From the NCBI GenBank assembly GCA_014529385.2, contig CM043958.1:137805043-137869042 (forward strand): 64,000 nucleotides of DNA. The letters are read 5' to 3'. The position numbers and the translations under genes are program-made. Source of the stretch: Adiantum capillus-veneris (lineage: Eukaryota; Streptophyta; Polypodiopsida; Polypodiales; Pteridaceae). The notes under the pieces are model-generated. The model did not search any database and was not told the DNA's origin. It saw only the letters and a program-made list of their open reading frames with translations. The number at the start of each line of letters is the position of its first letter. Within the stretch, counting starts at the first letter, position 1. Below are positions 9,201-19,500 of the stretch, piece after piece.

Positions 9201-11980
9201 GTATACAGGAGCTACAAAGCAGCTACAAGCGGGAAAAACAAAGAAAAACAAAAATTATATTACAAGGGCAGTGTCTTACATGATTTTGCAATTTTTTATG
9301 TTTGATTGCGGATATTGATAATATTTATGCCCTTATATACCTTGTTTTGCAACAAGAAGAGATCAAATGATGAATTTGGGTCTCTAGATGTGTAAATATC
9401 ACTAAATAAGAGTGTTTTTGGAGCTAAAAAGTGGAAAAAAGTGGTAATCCAAGTCCAAAAATCACAAAGAAGTGTATATTCATATACACAGGGTTACCAG
9501 CTATTTATCATGTATGTTTGGAATTTTTTGGCTTCAATTTGCTATTTTCCTTTATTTTTTATGATTTTCTTAATAAAAATAAAAGAAAAATAAAAAAGCA
9601 GGTGAAATGAGATCGGAAAAAAGAAAAGAATAGACGGTGATGATCCTCATGACGAGGGAAACCCAGGATAAAAATTGGGTACAATTCTAAAAAAGTTGCG
9701 GAAAGCCCGAAATGACAGAATTTTGGCAAAGTGGACAGATTTCTCAGAAACAGGTCAAATGGAGTCCAAATTGAGGAGTTTCAAATCCTAAAGTGCATTT
9801 CACGACGAGATAGGAGTACATGTCAAATTTGGTAATAAGTGATCCGGGAAGCCCGAAGTTAAGTATTTTTCACTTCACTATCAAGCTCATTTCCACTATT
9901 ACCTTCTTGGAGAGAGCAAAGAGCACACAGGAGCATCCGGCCTTCTACCGCCTTCTACGACTGCTACGAGAGCTCAGAGGACACCAGACATGAGAGGTAG
10001 AATCGCTGCCATAAGCTTTTGATGCTTATCGTTAACTTTTGTCGCGAAAACTCACCAAAACCAAGAAACAAGAGCAGACAGGGAATGGGGAAGAACGCTA
10101 GGTAGGGGCACAACCGCCTAACCAAACTTTGCAAGAACTTAGAGGTGGGTTACCCTAACATAGAGGATGAGTTTCTAGCACTCAAAGCTCGAGAAAGAAC
10201 GACTGGAAAAACCCTAGGTCAACAGAGCCTGCAAGAGGCAAACAGAAAAAAGTTGTCGGAACGACACAAAACTTCTCAGGAAGCTTAACAACATCGAGGG
10301 CAATGCAACCATGGAGTATCTCCGGGTTTGGATCACCAAAAGTAGGTCGGAACAACCGATTCGGCTGCGGACACACAAAGCGTCATTTTGGCATAACGGC
10401 TAAAATTGACGACCAAATGACATGAAACTTCACGAGCAGTTTCAACTATACATGGATGACTTATGTTTGCAAGCAAAACCCAAAAGAAAGTTGATTCACT
10501 TACCGATGGTGAAAAAGACGCTTTCGAGCAACCAAATGGATAAAGATGGAGAACGGGGAGCCAAAGTCAAGTTCAACCGAATAGGTGGCTTCACAACATA
10601 TCCAATGAGCTGGAAATGCAACTCTCAAGAAGAAAAGTTGAAGAAATTCAACTCCAAGGCAAAAAGACGACTTCGGAGACTGAAATGCCTATAAGGGGGC
10701 TTTTTAGCTAAACTGATGACTTTTTAAGTTGAAAACTAGTTAGCAGGGCTTAGGGCACTAGCACAAAGCATTATTTGCACAAAAAGACCAACATTTCAAG
10801 AAAAGACATCATACGCGTATGATGTCTCACAGCATGATTTTCACATCCATTTCAACATTTGAGTGCATAGCCTCATTCCACATGTTAATCACATCCTATG
10901 AACCAAGTATCATGAGAATTGGAGTTAGAAAACCCAAGGAAAACCAAAAAGACGCAAAGTAGGCCATAAAAGTGATTTTTGGTCCTAATTTTGTCAAAAT
11001 AACTCCAAACTCATTGAAACTTTGTAGGATTGTTGATTAACACATCTACAAGCTATCTGGAACCAAAAAGCACCATTTTGACACAAAAGACATCATACGC
11101 GTATGATGTCTATGTGCACTTACAGAGCCAAAACTGCTCATTTGTCATCATACATCCACATTATATATCTAATACATGCTACATATGAAATTTGGAACCA
11201 TTTGGTCAAGTGGATCACCCCATTAGCCCAATTGAGGGAAAATCCTTCACCTAAAGCCTATTTTTGGCCCAAATCCAACATACTCAAGTCCAAACCAAGA
11301 TTTGAGTAGGGACAGTCCTTCACTAGTACATGGGGAGTCCACAGAACCAATCCCATGCAAAATTGATGAAAAAGACATCATACGCGTATGATGTCTCCAG
11401 AGCCATTTTTAGCCCAAAATCTATCCAAACTTCATAAATCCACTGAATAAGCCTATCTAAAGCCAAATCCAAGCTTATAGAGAAATTTGGTCCAAAAATG
11501 CACTAAAAGACATCATACGCGTATGATGTCTCACTATGTGATTTTGGCACCTCAGGGCTTCAACCACCAAACAGAAGTGTTCCACAGGCCATTTGAAAGT
11601 AATCCACCAAGTTTTACCCAATTTGGATCATAAAATCCAATTCCCTTTCAAAATTTTGCCAAGAGCCTGAACTGGAGTAAACTGGCCAAAACTTGACCAA
11701 ATGGGATCCAAACTCAAATCCAAGCCTATGACACTCATGTATACACTATCACCTACAAGCACAACCAATATGAAGTCATTCTGACACAAAAGACATCATA
11801 CGCGTATGATGTCTCAAGCATGTTTTTGAGCCCAGTTTGCATATTTTTTCACCTACATTGCATCCTTAGGCCCTGAATAGCTCATGTTTCAATTTTCAAG
11901 TCATTTGAATAGTTAAAAGCTTCATTTCGGCTTTCAGTACTAAAAAGACGCTAACTTCTGAAATTGGAGTTACAGGATCC
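9201..11980 (+). other. Non-coding spacer of element 1 with degenerate internal repeats
   Basis: About 2.8 kb without a convincing gene. The left part (9300-9600) is AT-rich and the right part holds five palindrome-centred repeats. Bases 10449-10466 are identical over 18 nt to 5414-5431, the RT YMDD segment, but there is no homology around them. The short frame at 10422-10694 has no recognisable domain and is not called as a gene. Confidence 0.5.
10804..11814 (+). repeat. Five copies of a perfect 24-bp palindrome
   Basis: Identical palindromes with half-site AGACATCATACG followed by its exact reverse complement start at 10804, 11088, 11373, 11518 and 11791. Each is preceded by AAA. Start-to-start spacings are 284, 285, 145 and 273 bp, consistent with a degenerate repeat unit of about 140 or 280 bp in which only the palindrome stayed invariant. 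The centre is an MluI site (ACGCGT). Surrounding sequence is diverged, so the palindrome itself seems conserved: a protein-binding site, an RNA hairpin, or a recently homogenised motif. Confidence 0.9.
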
Positions 11981-14377
11981 ATGGATTCCGCTAAGTCATC
12001 GGCAACTAAGAGAAAAAGACCAACCATCAAGGATGCTCTTGCAGAAGCAGAACCTTTTGATATTCCAACAGAAACCCTCAAGCCAACCAAGACTTGGGTG
12101 GAGGAAGCAGTACTAGAAAAAGAGGGAATAAAGATCTACCAGGGGACTTTCAGAGATCCTCAAGGGCAATCGGTCGATGTACCTATGATCCCACGAGAAT
12201 TAGTGGACTATAGCAGATCAGAGAACATAAGCAGATACCTGGAAAAGGCTGACTTACACAGGTTCTTCACCTCGAGACCATCAGGTGTAGACACAAGAAG
12301 AGCTTATGAGTTAGCAACATCCATCCAGAAGGATGGGAAGGCCACATTGACAGCCATGGATGGAGAAACAGTTGAAGTACAGATCACTCCACAGCTCATT
12401 GCAGATGCATTGAAGCTGCACAACAAAGGGAGTTCTGTCAGAGAAAGAAGGGAGGCCATAGAGGTCTATGGATCAAAGAAACAAAATACAAACTACGGAG
12501 ATATGGCAGATCAACGAGCGGCAACCCTTTGCCGATTATACAACCAGTTTTTCCATGTGTGCAGCAAAAGACCGCAGAAGTATACTACACCACCCCATGC
12601 CATTGCCACAACCATCACATGGGCACTGAAGAGCAACGTGCCAAAAGAGGTGAATTATGCTCAATACATCCACGAGCAAGTAATCGCCATGCACAACCAG
12701 AAACCAAAGTACATAGGAGGAGGAGAAATCCTAACAAGAATAGCTTATGAAGCTATTGGAGCTAGGGATCAAGGGCCCCAGATTCCCTCCCAGAATGAGT
12801 GGCTTAGAGAAGCCGATGAGGAGGAAGAACAGCAAGAAGTGTCCAAGAGGGCGTCCACAAGAGCACGCCGAAAACTAGAAATAGTTTCAGAACCTGAAGA
12901 GGCTGTGGACGAGCCGCTCAAGAAGAAAGCGAAGAAGAAGTCCGATCCCAAACAAACCAAAAGTCAAAAAGCCGCAAGAATGGAAAGGCTGGTAGAGCAG
13001 TTTAGAGCGGAAAGAGCTCTAAAGGGGGACTTCGAAGAAATGTGGATGCCAGACCCCAGTAAAGTTGGAACCAGCTCAGCCAGGCCACATGTTGATCAAT
13101 ATGATCAATATATTAGAGCTTATGAGGAGTCGGAGGCCATACTGGAACAACAACCTGTCGAGCCTTATACTGAAGAGGAAGTACAGCTTTTAAAAGCTGA
13201 GCTGCAAAAGGACGACAAGGGGAAGAAGAAAGTAGATGAGTCTACTGAACCTCAAGAGAAAGACGGGCAAGCAAACAAAGGGAAAGCCAAGATGACTGAG
13301 GACAATCAGCCCTCTTTTACTGTTGTACCAAGCCCGAAGAAGATGGAAATTATTGTGGAGGAAACCACAATAGAAATGGAAACAGAAATTATGGAAAAAC
13401 CGGAGGCCGGGACCAAGGAAAAGAGGATAGATCCAGTTCAGCAAAAGAAAGATGATTATGAGGATCTGGTTGCGATCGGATACAGTGAAGAAGAGGCCCT
13501 GGAGGCAGTTTATGGGATATCCCTACGGAAACAAGATGATCGGAAAGGGACGAAAGAAAAGAAAAAGGGTACAATGGAGAGTGAAGAAAAAATGGTCGAG
13601 CCGAAGCCATTGGAGGTGGTGGCAGAAAGAGCTGTCAAGTTGACAGATGAAGATGAAAAAGACATGCACATGGTGCATGAATTGCTCAGCAAGATTAAAG
13701 AAAGATCCAGAGCAAAGGAAGTAGCACTTGAGACAGCAAAACAAAAGGAAGCAGAGTTGCAGAAGAAGTTAGAGAATGCTATGACTGAATTTGAAAGTCA
13801 TAAAGCATCACTCTACGACGCAGAAAACGAGAGGGACGGCTTGATACTCCAACTAGCCGAAGCTTCAAGAGAGGTAACAAGCTCACAAGAAGCAAAGGAG
13901 CGAATAGAAGATGAGCTGGAGGCAGCCAAGGATGAGCTCATTGAGCTAAGGGAAAGAGTCGAACTTCAAGAAAGGACAATCATGAGACTCAGGACCACCC
14001 CTAGAGCTAGCAGAGCAGGAACAGAACAAGAGGGAGCCCTCGTACCAGCTCTGGAAGAGCAGGTCAGAAGTTTGCAAAGAGAGCTGAGGTTAGAGCAAGT
14101 ACAAAGATTGCACATGGCAGAGGGATCACTGGCTGCAGAGGAGAGGCTCACATCAGAAAACCAAACACTAAGGACAGAAAATGAGGCCCTCCGCAAACAG
14201 CTCCAAGACCTCCAAGAGCAACAAAGAAGAGAAACAGAGACACCACAAGAAGAAGCAGGGGGAGCAGCCATAGAGCTACCAGAAACTGGAGAGGCAACCA
14301 CAATCGAAGATCCAGCCCCAGTTCAAGAAGTGGCCTCGACTTCAGGAATCTCTGAAGGAGAAGAACAAAGGCTCTAG
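11981..14377 (+). CDS. Accessory ORF of element 1, N-terminal part: globular domain plus long coiled coil
   Basis: Starts with ATG at 11981 and runs 798 codons to a TAG at 14375-14377. Residues about 1-280 look globular. The stretch TVEVQITPQLIADALKL recalls the globular domain carried by accessory ORFs of some plant retrotransposons, but this is a weak match from memory. Residues about 285-340 are basic and nuclear-localisation-like (KKKAKKKSDPK). Residues about 410-560 are acidic and polar. From about 585 to 770 there is a long heptad-rich coiled coil (EAELQKKLENAM, ERIEDELEAAKDELIELRER). There is no signal peptide or membrane segment, so it does not look like an envelope protein. The frame stays open past the TAG for 286 codons (next entry), so the two parts were probably one protein. 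Confidence 0.7.
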   Translation: MDSAKSSATKRKRPTIKDALAEAEPFDIPTETLKPTKTWVEEAVLEKEGIKIYQGTFRDPQGQSVDVPMIPRELVDYSRSENISRYLEKADLHRFFTSRPSGVDTRRAYELATSIQKDGKATLTAMDGETVEVQITPQLIADALKLHNKGSSVRERREAIEVYGSKKQNTNYGDMADQRAATLCRLYNQFFHVCSKRPQKYTTPPHAIATTITWALKSNVPKEVNYAQYIHEQVIAMHNQKPKYIGGGEILTRIAYEAIGARDQGPQIPSQNEWLREADEEEEQQEVSKRASTRARRKLEIVSEPEEAVDEPLKKKAKKKSDPKQTKSQKAARMERLVEQFRAERALKGDFEEMWMPDPSKVGTSSARPHVDQYDQYIRAYEESEAILEQQPVEPYTEEEVQLLKAELQKDDKGKKKVDESTEPQEKDGQANKGKAKMTEDNQPSFTVVPSPKKMEIIVEETTIEMETEIMEKPEAGTKEKRIDPVQQKKDDYEDLVAIGYSEEEALEAVYGISLRKQDDRKGTKEKKKGTMESEEKMVEPKPLEVVAERAVKLTDEDEKDMHMVHELLSKIKERSRAKEVALETAKQKEAELQKKLENAMTEFESHKASLYDAENERDGLILQLAEASREVTSSQEAKERIEDELEAAKDELIELRERVELQERTIMRLRTTPRASRAGTEQEGALVPALEEQVRSLQRELRLEQVQRLHMAEGSLAAEERLTSENQTLRTENEALRKQLQDLQEQQRRETETPQEEAGGAAIELPETGEATTIEDPAPVQEVASTSGISEGEEQRL

Positions 14378-15238
14378 GACCAAATAGAAAAGTCAACAGA
14401 GGAAAGTGCCAAGGCGGAAATGGAATGGGAAAGGAGACTCCTCATCTCCATTAGACTTCAAGGTTTAGACACAAAAGTGCTCCACGAAGAGTGGATGCAA
14501 CCAAGCCTTCCTTTCCCTCTGATGAAATTTGAAGTGATAAAGACGAAAAAGAGAATAGAGGAGGAGCAGTATGTCGCTCTTTATGAAGGCGACATCACGA
14601 AGGATGAACAATCAAAGAAGATTGTAGATTCTCAACCTAGATGGAGGAAAGGTTGGCTGAACAAATACCCAGCCTACCTCATCTACTTGGTAGAGGCTCC
14701 AAAAGAGATTCGGGAGGATGCAACCTTCTGCCCGGTGCCAAGAGTCAGAAACTGGAACGAGCATGGCAGGATTGCAGAAAAGAAGCCAACTTGGCTTAAT
14801 TATCCCAGGATGCCAGGACCAAAGGAAGGAGAGAGAATAGGTAAAGCCTACATGGTGAAAACCCTAACGGGCACCATCAAACTCTTTACTGGCTCTCCTA
14901 ACCTTTCGTGTCAGATGCTAAAGAAAATCTGCAGGACTCTCTTAGCATGCATTGAAGTGTTCGCGCCAGATAAAGCCACGACCTTGAGTCTACTATCCAC
15001 GGCCGACACAGTGACGGATATGATGTATGATCTTTCATTGCAGCCATCACCAAAGGTGTTACATCTCTTATACCAAAGAATTATGTTTTTGCCTAGCTTC
15101 CACATGCAAACATTCGAAGAAGCTTTCTACACCGGCTTTTTCACTCACGAAAGCAAAATATTCGGCCCAACCTTGACCATCGGCAACCTACGCTACGAAT
15201 CACATTTGCAGATGCTCAAGACGACAAGACTCTATTGA
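14378..15238 (+). CDS. Accessory ORF of element 1, C-terminal part after the TAG
   Basis: Open in the same frame directly after the TAG; the first methionine is at 14420. The first 30 codons continue the coiled-coil character. The remaining about 250 residues look globular, with many aromatic residues and hydrophobic helices (KICRTLLACIEVF, KVLHLLYQRIMFLPSF). No known domain or membrane segment was recognised. It stops at 15238, 37 bases before the polypurine tract. A single C-to-T change (CAG to TAG) would explain the break; translational readthrough is the alternative. Element 2 has no equivalent after its pol. Confidence 0.6.
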   Translation, partial: DQIEKSTEESAKAEMEWERRLLISIRLQGLDTKVLHEEWMQPSLPFPLMKFEVIKTKKRIEEEQYVALYEGDITKDEQSKKIVDSQPRWRKGWLNKYPAYLIYLVEAPKEIREDATFCPVPRVRNWNEHGRIAEKKPTWLNYPRMPGPKEGERIGKAYMVKTLTGTIKLFTGSPNLSCQMLKKICRTLLACIEVFAPDKATTLSLLSTADTVTDMMYDLSLQPSPKVLHLLYQRIMFLPSFHMQTFEEAFYTGFFTHESKIFGPTLTIGNLRYESHLQMLKTTRLY

Positions 15239-15275
15239 TCAAGCCTAAAAGTCATGTCAGGGACGACATGAACGC

Positions 15276-15287
15276 GGAGGGGGGGAG
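15276..15287 (+). other. Polypurine tract of element 1
   Basis: GGAGGGGGGGAG immediately precedes the TG that opens the 3' LTR. This is the expected plus-strand primer site. Confidence 0.8.
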
Positions 15288-16225
15288 TGTTGAGCCAGCA
15301 GAGGATCACACCCGCATTTTTGTTCACACCCATCATTTTGTAACCATTGATTGTAATAAATGTCTTTCCGACATTAATTTTGATTTGAGCCATTCATTAA
15401 GTAACGGGACTCAATTGAGTTTCCAGCTTGTAATCCCGACGTAATTTCACCTGCTGATGTAAATAATTAGAGATGTTTTCACCTCCAAGGCTGAGGTATA
15501 TAAGCCAAAGTTTTGTAACCTAAGGGAGGATTCAATTATTAATCAAAGTGAGTTTTTGAGCGTCGTGACTGTGTCTGAGAGAGAGAGAGAGAGAGACAGT
15601 CTTATCTCCTTGCTACGCGAGCTACGGGGTTGCCATTGGAGAAGCGACACCGCCATTGTGTTAGCAACGGTGAGAGCTACGCACAGATACCAAGAGTGCG
15701 CGCTATCGGCTTCTACGTGTGGTAAGTTCCTACGAGCTTCGGTGTGAGTTTTCTTCCAACTCGTGTGTCGGAATAGAGTGTGCAGCATATCTATAGAACC
15801 ACAACGAGTAGAGCTACACATTAGTACCATCGGGGTCAAGTTTCGGTCACCTGTATTTTTCGGCCTGTCTTCATACGCGTTTACCGCACGGAGTGGTTAT
15901 AGGTTGATTTTGCAGTTCAAGTCTTTAGGGTGTTGTTCTTACCTAGTGCATAGACTTCCCCTTGAGTTTGAGATCGATTCGATGATTCTAGATCCTGTTT
16001 CGTATAGCATTCGTTCGTAGTACGGATTTCAGTTACTTGCGTATTTTAGAACTTAGATTTGATTTCCTTAGTAGTGATTGTCATTAGAAGGTCGAGTAGG
16101 TGATTTGACACCCACCTAGTTGTTTCCATGCGCCTGCGGGTCAAGCTCCGTCCTCGTCTGACAAATTCTGTTGTTGGTGGAGTTCTCGCTATTTAGCTTC
16201 CGCTAGCGGCGTAACCGCCTTAACA
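15288..16225 (+). repeat. 3' LTR of element 1 (right edge approximate)
   Basis: Begins TGTTGAGCC directly after the polypurine tract. It contains a TATA box (15497-15504) about 210 bp in and a GA run at 15576-15596. The right end is put at the CA of 16224-16225 because LINE-like coding sequence starts close by. Other CA dinucleotides (for example near 16162) are possible ends. The 5' LTR is not in the window, so the boundary cannot be confirmed. Confidence 0.65.
15497..15504 (+). promoter_or_regulatory. TATA box in the 3' LTR of element 1
   Basis: TATATAAG in a GGTATATAAGCC context, about 210 bp after the LTR start. Transcription would start roughly 30 bp downstream; the start itself is inferred. 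Confidence 0.6.
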
Positions 16226-16668
16226 GACACCTTCAAGAAGAAAACACACTCAAGGTCCGCATTGGGGGCCTATCCCAAGCATGTGACAAGTGTGAAGAAG
16301 ACTTCTCTGAACACATAAACTTCCTCAACGAAACTCTCAAGCCGATCCATGTGGACTACGACATGGTCGAAAGCATCACCAACAATCTCAACCACAAAAA
16401 TACACCAAGCGGACATGCCATCCTCGAGTTTGAGAACAAAGAAGGACGACTCCCGCTACTCCAAAAATCGCGCCTCCTCAAAGGCACTAGCTTTTGGATT
16501 GCTGAGGAGCTCACCACGACACAACTAAAACACAAAGGTAGAGAACTCAAGAAAGTGCACGCAGCAAGAGCCCAAAGGAAGTGGGCAGTATATCGCAAAG
16601 GGAAGGCCCTCATACAGGAGTTTTGGTCTCCCAAGCCTCCTATTACACCGCCGGATACCACCCCCTAG
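16207..16668 (+). pseudogene. LINE (L1-type) ORF1-like C-terminal fragment
   Basis: The frame is open from the TAG at 16204 to a stop at 16666-16668. The pattern is that of the C-terminal half of L1-like ORF1 RNA-binding proteins: a helix ending in HLQEEN...KVRIGGL, then LLQKSRLLKGTSFWIAEEL, then a basic helix ending AVYRKGKALIQ. No start codon precedes it, and the LTR of element 1 abuts it, so element 1 may have inserted into a LINE or chimeric copy. The following 100 bp show no RT. A captured fragment is the other possibility. Confidence 0.45.
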
Positions 16669-16880
16669 CCCCATAGTTCCCATTTACTCTACTTTATTTT
16701 GTATTGTATATTGTATTGCATCCTAAGGTTGTCCCACCTATCAACTAGATCTTACCCTAGCCCTACCGACCCTTTTTTGGTTGCACATACTAATCTCCTT
16801 GATGAGAGGAGACATCCTTTGTACGCATGTTTTGGTCCCATGGGTCACCTCTGAGGACGATAATGACATCTATCTATCTA

Positions 16881-16921
<41 letters not shown>

Positions 16922-17399
16922 CCATATTAACCCGAGTTTGGTACAAAATGTCAAAATATTGAGAGGTAAACATATCCCCTTGAAGTTTGGAGTCAATTAG
17001 GTCAATGTTTTACACGAAAGTGCAACATGTCACTTTGCAGCAAGGATATGGTCAATTTTTCATAGCTTGATGAGGAAACCTCTAATATGTCCCCCAATTC
17101 TCTACCAGCATTCTACATGATACCAACTTCAAGTGGGTCAAATATGGTCCCAAATGGAGCCCTTTTTTGCAGCACGAAAGATGCTAGGTCAAGAAATCTT
17201 CTTTCATTTTTACGTTTGACTCCATATATGTGTTTATTTACTTGAGGTGAGCCCATGTGTTGGTAGATGGACAAGACAGGTTCCCTCCTAGTCAAACCTT
17301 TTATCATGAGCCCTAAAATTTTGATGTCCCATCATTAATTTTCTAGAAACTATTTTTAATTACTAGAGAGTCTATGATTGCAGATCCGTTTGGATACTA
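16669..17399. other. Gene-free stretch with a microsatellite
   Basis: A TCTA/TC microsatellite at about 16868-16919 is the only clear structure. No coding frame or mobile-element end was recognised in the rest. Confidence 0.5.
16868..16919. repeat. (TCTA)n(TC)n microsatellite
   Basis: A short TCTA stretch is followed by about 20 TC dinucleotides. Confidence 0.9.
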
Positions 17400-17689
17400 G
17401 TCTCCCGCTTTCCACACTGCACTCACCCATTCTTCTTGTTTTTTAATTACTACAACATTGTTTTTCATATACGAGCAATGTTCCTTTATTAATTCCGGAC
17501 ACAGGTTATTTCATACATCCATTCAAACATCACCAAAACAATTCAAACAAGGCCTAATGAAGATAGTCCTATATTTTAAGAAAAAAAAAATCCAATTTCT
17601 TATGAGTTCACCGCTACCCGCAGACTTTCTTTGTCTAGCCAAAAGAGCCTTTGCAAAAGATTTACTTATTTGCTAACCGCAAATTGTGC

Positions 17690-17880
17690 AACTTTCCCAA
17701 TTGCTAACCCAAAGGCATCTTACTAACTACGAGGCATCTCACTATCTGCAAGGCATCTCGCTAACGAGAAGGGATAAAAAGAGAGCTGGTCACCTCAGCT
17801 TAATCTTTGCTAATCACAGGGTCATCTTGCTAACTACAGGGCATCTCGCTACCTGCAAGGCATATTGCTAGCCGCAAGGA
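17690..17880. repeat. 20-bp minisatellite in a family X LTR
   Basis: Degenerate units of the type CTAACTACGAGGCATCTCG repeat about eight times. The same array, better preserved, is at 47108-47275. Confidence 0.7.
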
Positions 17881-18050
17881 ACAAACGATATTCTTTCAAT
17901 GATTCTTTTGTTTAAATGATTCTTCAAACATGATCAAAAAACTCTTTATATCCAACAACTAACTCCTAATATCAAACAATAATAATTTTATCAAATAATA
18001 ATAATTTATCAAACAACTCTTTCACTACTCCACAAAAACATATGCCTTTT

Positions 18051-18332
18051 TCATGTGATGCAATCACGTTTCTTGGATAGTTTAAGGGAATTCTTATGCT
18101 TGGCTTCCCAAGTCAACATGAATAACAATAAAGAATTATAAATTTGTCTTACCGCATTAGTGACAAATTTGACTACCTTTCGTATTGGAGGTTATGCAGC
18201 TTCAACTTCTTCCACAATTGATACCTCCGATTGAGATACGATTGGAATAGTTGATACCTTCCTTTGCATATTCCTTGGAGAAGGAAATACAGGATCATCC
18301 TTGGAGCTCTGTGTCACTCGCTTCAGAGCCAT
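18051..18332 (-). pseudogene. LTR-embedded ORF of family X, diverged copy
   Basis: Reads from ATG at 18332 (MALKRVTQSSKD) to a TGA at 18051, 94 codons in one frame with a single internal TAA. It is clearly homologous to the - strand ORF at 47570-47800 (MAPKRVMQSSKD), and both contain VRQIYNS or the like about 75 codons in. It lies about 270 bp downstream of a - strand TATA box. No domain was recognised. Conservation between two diverged copies suggests it once coded for something, perhaps a gag start or a captured host exon. Confidence 0.45.
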
Positions 18333-18971
18333 TGTATTGAGATAGAGAAGAGAAAAATCTTCACCCCATGAAAAAAAGAGTTATGGCCTCCTTGCTTGCC
18401 AAGAAGATGGCAAGAGAGAGAGAAAGATAACTCAACAATCCGAGGGACAATACGATGGTGGTAGAGATGGAGTTGGAGTTGGAGATGGGTTGAGGGTGAG
18501 AGCTTAAAGGAGAGAAGATACCTCTGGCGTCAAGGCAAGAGAGCTTCCACTTTTGAAAAGTTCTATGTGTGTGTGTCCTCAAAGTGAGGTAAGAGGGACA
18601 TTTATATAGGCTCTCAAGAGCCAAAAGAGCAAGCTTAGAATAGAAAAAAGCAAAGAGATAGTTCATGTGCATTCAAGAAAGGAGATTCTAAACTTGACCT
18701 ACTTTCTTTCCGTTCCTATAAATACTCCTTTCCTAAAAATATTCCTCCTTTCCTAAAATTACTCCTTCAATTCTTAAGAGTCAACTCTTATCTTTATATA
18801 GGGCCTTGAGGCTTAAGTTTTCCATATCAACCTATAATTAAAAGTTCCAAAGTTTGATTTCTGATCTGATTGTTCTGATGAAACTTTCTATGACTTAACA
18901 AAATGTGAACCTTAATCACTTTTGCAAAGTAAATGGAATAGTTTTAATTGAAAAATGTTGGGTACATTATA

Positions 18972-19500
18972 CCAGTAAAATCTTGGTGGCTAGATGAGCC
19001 ACCGACAAACACAACGCTTGCAACTGATATGGCTGCTAAACCCTAGCAGTTGATTGTATCGATCTCAATGGGGTGTTATTGACAAGCTGCAGCGAGCTTC
19101 CAAAAGGCCTTTGGGTTTTGGACAAGAAGCTCCAGCCCACGGATTGTCAATGTCTATAGATCGCTAATTTGTCTTGTAAGGCCAGATACTGACGAGTTCA
19201 CACTAACTCTTAAAAGGAAAGCCAAGATAATATTGTGGTCCTCTGATAAAAGGATAAAATTGATAGATATTTTGAATGCTTGCTTCCCCCAACATGTGAG
19301 GCAGAAGTATTTTGCAGGTAACTCATGTGAGCCTTGAGTGTTTTAGAGGTTAACTTATGCATACTTCTAACCTCCTTTTGGCATGGTAGATGTACTCTCC
19401 AAAAAATACTATGAGACCACACATGACCAAACATTTGGGTAACAAGCTACTTTTCCTAAAGAACCTATGGACATTGTAGGCAAGGCACCTGTAGTTTGTT
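18972..19500. other. Unassigned decayed sequence
   Basis: No convincing coding frame, repeat or element end was seen between the family X LTR end and the coding remnant at 19501. Confidence 0.4.

Larger units (their letters stand above)
1..16225 (+). mobile_element. Ty3/gypsy LTR retrotransposon, element 1 (5' LTR outside the window)
   Basis: Gene order is gag, ORF2, protease-RT-RNase H, integrase, second protease-like ORF, spacer, coiled-coil ORF, polypurine tract, 3' LTR. Protease before RT and integrase last is the Ty3/gypsy order. No chromodomain or second (archaeal-type) RNase H is visible. The coding region is recent enough to have long open frames but carries several breaks: a TAG in gag, frameshifts near 6325, 7456 and 7606-7612, and a TAG at 14375. 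The left end is cut by the window, so 5' LTR, primer-binding site and target duplication cannot be checked. The right LTR boundary (about 16225) is estimated. The alternative, that 9.2-16.2 kb is a separate element, cannot be excluded, but no LTR is seen between the parts. Confidence 0.85.
17400..18971 (-). repeat. Family X long-LTR fragment (diverged copy)
   Basis: Homologous along its whole length to 46840-48437, the right part of the complete family X LTR. Shared landmarks are ACAACATTG...CATATAC near 17450, a 20-bp CTAACCGCGAGGCATCTCG-type minisatellite (17690-17880), an ORF on the - strand (18051-18332), a - strand TATA (18600-18611) and the terminal GGGTACATTA. It lacks the leftmost 0.48 kb and the GA run seen in the other copies. 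Flanks do not form a clear target duplication, so it is a truncated LTR rather than a clean solo LTR. Confidence 0.7.

Noticed and set aside
10449-10466. 18-nt identity to the RT YMDD segment within the spacer of element 1
   Set aside because: No similarity extends to either side, so it is not an RT remnant that can be supported; chance or a tiny templated insertion cannot be told apart.
10804-11814. Five identical short repeats as a possible CRISPR array
   Set aside because: The units are self-complementary, widely and unevenly spaced (145-285 bp), lie within a plant retrotransposon and have no cas genes nearby.
11981-15238. Accessory ORF as a retroviral-type envelope protein
   Set aside because: No signal peptide, membrane segment or cleavage site; it is dominated by a soluble coiled coil.
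17400-18971. Clean solo LTR of family X
   Set aside because: The left 0.48 kb of the LTR is missing and the flanks (AACAT and CCAGT) do not match.
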